From NCBI GenBank assembly GCA_033239525.1, contig BSYO01000011.1, positions 5,299,973 to 5,363,972 of the forward strand: DNA of 64,000 nucleotides, written 5' to 3'. The notes beneath the pieces are model-generated. The model made no database searches. It was not told the DNA's origin and saw only the letters and a list, made by a program, of their open reading frames with translations. Each line of letters starts with the position of its first letter. Within the stretch, counting starts at the first letter, position 1. Below are positions 61,180 to 64,000 of this stretch, one piece after another. A program made the translations under genes and the position numbers. Source of the stretch: Nepenthes gracilis (taxonomy: Eukaryota; Streptophyta; Magnoliopsida; Caryophyllales; Nepenthaceae).

Positions 61180-62090
61180 TCCATTTTGTATCTGATGGGT
61201 TCGGTGCAAAGTGGTAAGATCCAAATCCGTATGGATAGAGTGGTCTTGAATCTAGAAAGGTACTTGGCCTAATGTCCAAGGCCAAGACACCCAGGTGAGG
61301 TAAAATCTAGGAAGATAGCCCGGCTACTCTCCTGAGACTGAGGAGTCAGTGTAAAGGAAGTCTGTCCGGCCTGGCATCTAACGTCAAGGTACTGAGGTGG
61401 AGGATGCATGTCCGTAGAGGGCTCGAGGCCAAGATGCCAGTTTGGACCCACTGTAAGACCATTTCAAGCCCGTGAGACCCGCACAAACTGGCATGACATG
61501 TCATCAGCAACCAGAGATAACAAGCCAAAATTGGTCACTTAATCGGCAGATTATCTTCTCTCCATATCATTACAGTGATTTCAATCTCTAGAAAGACTGT
61601 CTTATATGATAATCAAGGAGACGTTTTGCTAGTCATGATGCAGATATCGCGAGATAGTTTTACCGACAATCTGTACCATGATCTCACATTGAAACGGCAG
61701 AATTATTGTAATCAGGGCAAGCCAAATGTTCCTATGAATACAAGGCCCTTCAACGCAGAGAGGGCAAGCAATCTTGCTTATGAAAGACTTATGATCGGCT
61801 TCAAAGAGCTTTAATTGGGAGATCATTGTTGTCCCTTTTGGAAAGATTTACTGCTATCCCCTACTGTGTCCTTTACAAAGGATCAACCAGGGCAACGAGC
61901 AAGTCCTCCCTAAGACCATATACACATCTACTCATAGAAACCTCTGATCTTCCTCCTACAGTAATTACCACCACGAAAGGCGTATTATTCCTCCACTTAC
62001 ATATTCTAATTTGTCTAGTTGCTATTAACTTGAGCTTTGGAGGGTACTCGGGGAGATATCACGTCCTTACAACCTCCTGTTAGTGTTTGT
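61180..62090 (+). mobile_element. LTR-like sequence, gypsy type
   Basis: A GC-richer block. Near 62026-62050 it reads TTAACTTGAGCTTTGGAGGG then TACTCGGGG, close to the TTGACTTGAGCGTCGGAGGG ending seen in many plant Ty3/gypsy LTRs. The insertion at 4089 carries the same motif. The ends are not determined. Confidence 0.5.
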
Positions 62091-62826
62091 GATATGCAAG
62101 ACTATTCAATTCATTAGTCTGGACCTTACATTGCTCCTTGAATAAAATTTATTTTTCAAGCACATATCAGTATCATTTCCCTTATCTATTCGAGTATTTT
62201 GCATCAAAGTCTCATATATTTGAGTAAATTTACTCCTTTCCATTGTATATGAAGACTTTAAAGTGTGTATAATTGGGTAAAAGACTCAAAAGATTGGATG
62301 ATCTGGATGCATGAGCATTTGTAACGTGTATGATCATCAAGTTATTTTTTTAATCTCTTCTTCTGGCTTCAATAACACGTGTAGCATGAGAGAGAGGGGG
62401 GGGAGGGAGAGGAGGAATTGTGTGTGTTGGAAGCAAAATCCTGTCTTTGTTAGAAAACGAACTTTTGTTTTTTTCACGCTGTGTTGATACATATATGATC
62501 CAATGATTACCTTTTGAGTGAAGCAATGAGATCAGGACAAAAGACAAAGCTATGGAATTTGAGACCGCTTTGTCTATTTTTTTAGAAGCTATTAAAGTCT
62601 TCTTATATTTTTAACAGTGAAGATTTTATCTTGATAACTTAAATAGCTATAATTATAAGATAAATTTAATATATTTTATGTGTTGTCATCATTCTAACTG
62701 TCTAAATTATTAATATAAAATTATCATCGTTACGAGTATGAGGAATCATCAAAATAAAACAATCTTATTGATTTCTCCCTACGTCCTGTCCAAACCGTTT
62801 TGTATTGACCCATCAACCTACTCATA

Positions 62827-62946
62827 TCTCTCTCTCTCTCTCTCTCTTCCCCTTAGTCTAAGCAAACCCCAAAACCATCAACATCATCATGATCATCAGT
62901 CCCACTACATGTTGCCTCAGTCTCTCTCTCTCTCTCTCTCTCTCTC
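62827..62946. repeat. Two TC microsatellites in the MYB leader
   Basis: (TC)n at 62827-62847 and 62921-62946. Pyrimidine-rich leaders are common upstream of plant start codons. Confidence 0.85.
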
Positions 62947-63038
62947 GGATGCCTTTCAGTACATCAAACTAGAAGAAAATACCCTCCCAAAGGGATCACT
63001 GGATCAGGTTAAAGCTTTTATCCGTACTGGAAATAAGA

Positions 63039-63328
63039 ATGATGAAGCCAGAAAATCTCTCGGGGAAGAATGCTAATGTTACTAACAATGGGGATAAGCT
63101 TAGAAAAGGGTTGTGGTCGCCTGAAGAAGATGACAAGCTGATAAACTATATGCTTTCCAACGGGCAGGGCTGTTGGACCGACGTAGCAAGAAATGCCGGC
63201 CTTCAGAGATGTGGTAAGAGCTGTCGCCTTCGCTGGATTAATTACTTAAGGCCTGACCTTAAGCGGGGTGCTTTCTCACCACAAGAAGAAGAACTCATAA
63301 TCCATTTGCATTCCCTTCTTGGAAACAG
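63039..63328 (+). CDS. MYB46: R2R3-MYB, MYB46/MYB83-like, first exon (partial gene)
   Basis: Exon 1 encodes 96 complete residues, starting [11 protein letters not shown]. The start aligns with the MRKPE-type start of MYB46 proteins. The R2 repeat is visible: [40 protein letters not shown] and RWINYL, with the three spaced tryptophans. R3 opens [20 protein letters not shown] and ends at SLLGNR. The donor AACAG|GTACTC gives a phase-2 break. The next exon should begin with W-S-Q-I-A; it is absent from the remaining 670 bp, so the gene continues past the window. The family members I know switch on secondary cell wall genes (cellulose, xylan, lignin). The assignment rests on the diagnostic NGQGCW...[11 protein letters not shown] and GAFSPQEE strings; MYB46 and MYB83 cannot be told apart here. 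Confidence 0.9.
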
Positions 63329-64000
63329 GTACTCACTTCTCTCTTACTTCCATTAACTAGTTTTGTATTTGCAGTAGCAACAATAACAAGCCTTAAGTCT
63401 AAATAGGTCGGGTAGGCGATGTGATTTTGCTTTTATCATTTCATCTGATTTAATATAATGTCATTTGATAATAAATTTTATATTGTTTTATCAATTTACT
63501 CCAAATTATTATATATTTATCTTTTTCTTTCTTTCAATCACAAGTTTCTCACCATTCATCATAGGTACCAGAACATTTTCATGGAAATGGAGAGGGCTTG
63601 TGTCCTTCCATGGGACATATTCCTACTCGTTTCTTAATGAAAGAACTCATATTGAGGAAATAATATATCTGTTTGCCCGCTTGTGTATATTATATATACA
63701 CACACACACACATATAAACATAGAGAGTGTGTGTGTGTGACATTTCTTCATAGAAGTTATCAGATAGTCTGCAATTAGTTTATGTTTGTCTCACATTATG
63801 TAATTATTTTGTGTTTGTTTCTTATCCACGTAGCAATGAAGTCGACCTTTAGGCATGCATGCTTCATCAGGCAAGTTATGGGTTGGATACCCAATGTGGC
63901 CATACTCAATTAATAGAATTCTTTTTGAGACACTGTTTAACTACCATTAGGATATCCTTGGATGATATAATATTCATGTATCCATCTATTTTTGTGAGTT
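63329..64000 (+). other. First intron of the MYB gene (incomplete)
   Basis: Contains a (CA)n/(TG)n pair near 63698-63739. No coding sequence for the rest of R3 is seen on the plus strand. Confidence 0.7.

Overview
This window is nuclear DNA from a flowering plant. It carries spliced genes of plant-only or plant-typical families: a group III calcium-dependent protein kinase, an NF-YA transcription factor with a miR169 site, and the first exon of an R2R3-MYB of the MYB46/MYB83 type. These sit in AT-rich DNA full of LTR retrotransposon remains. I cannot name the species. Introns of up to 4.5 kb with nested transposons fit a repeat-rich angiosperm.

Layout, left to right. 1-830 is repeat-derived, with ~52 bp tandem units that recur at 41.6 kb. 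832-1135 is a tandem duplication. 1401-2114 (+) is a four-exon gene for a small coiled-coil protein I do not recognise. 3237-6610 (-) is a decayed coiled-coil gene with two frame breaks and an LTR-like insertion in an intron. 6917-13676 (+) is a degenerate but complete-ended LTR element with an AATTT target-site duplication. 16295-25495 (-) is the CDPK, eight exons, 537 aa. 26899-30604 (-) is a short relative of the 6.9-13.7 kb element, with two 680 bp LTRs. 31790-39293 (-) is NF-YA, six coding exons, 306 aa, with a 5'UTR exon near 40.3 kb; a 2.2 kb solo LTR with an ATACT duplication sits inside its third coding intron. 41.5-53.5 kb is almost entirely transposon and tandem-repeat debris. 54.4-55.0 kb (-) is a LINE fragment. 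57000-58329 is a second solo LTR. 60.5-60.8 kb is a 189 bp duplication, and 61.2-62.1 kb is another LTR-like stretch. 63039 (+) starts the MYB gene, which runs off the right edge.

The host genes do not form one pathway. CDPK is a calcium-signal kinase, NF-YA is a CCAAT-binding regulator, and the MYB is a likely secondary-wall regulator. The strongest points for follow-up are: an APE-to-APK change and an altered first EF-hand in the CDPK; a miR169 site and a probable early stop in NF-YA; an 84-nt in-frame, stop-free intron in the first gene; and the three LTR insertions whose ends can be fixed by eye. I found no clearly novel system. All exon models come from reading splice signals and family resemblance; nothing was aligned or searched.
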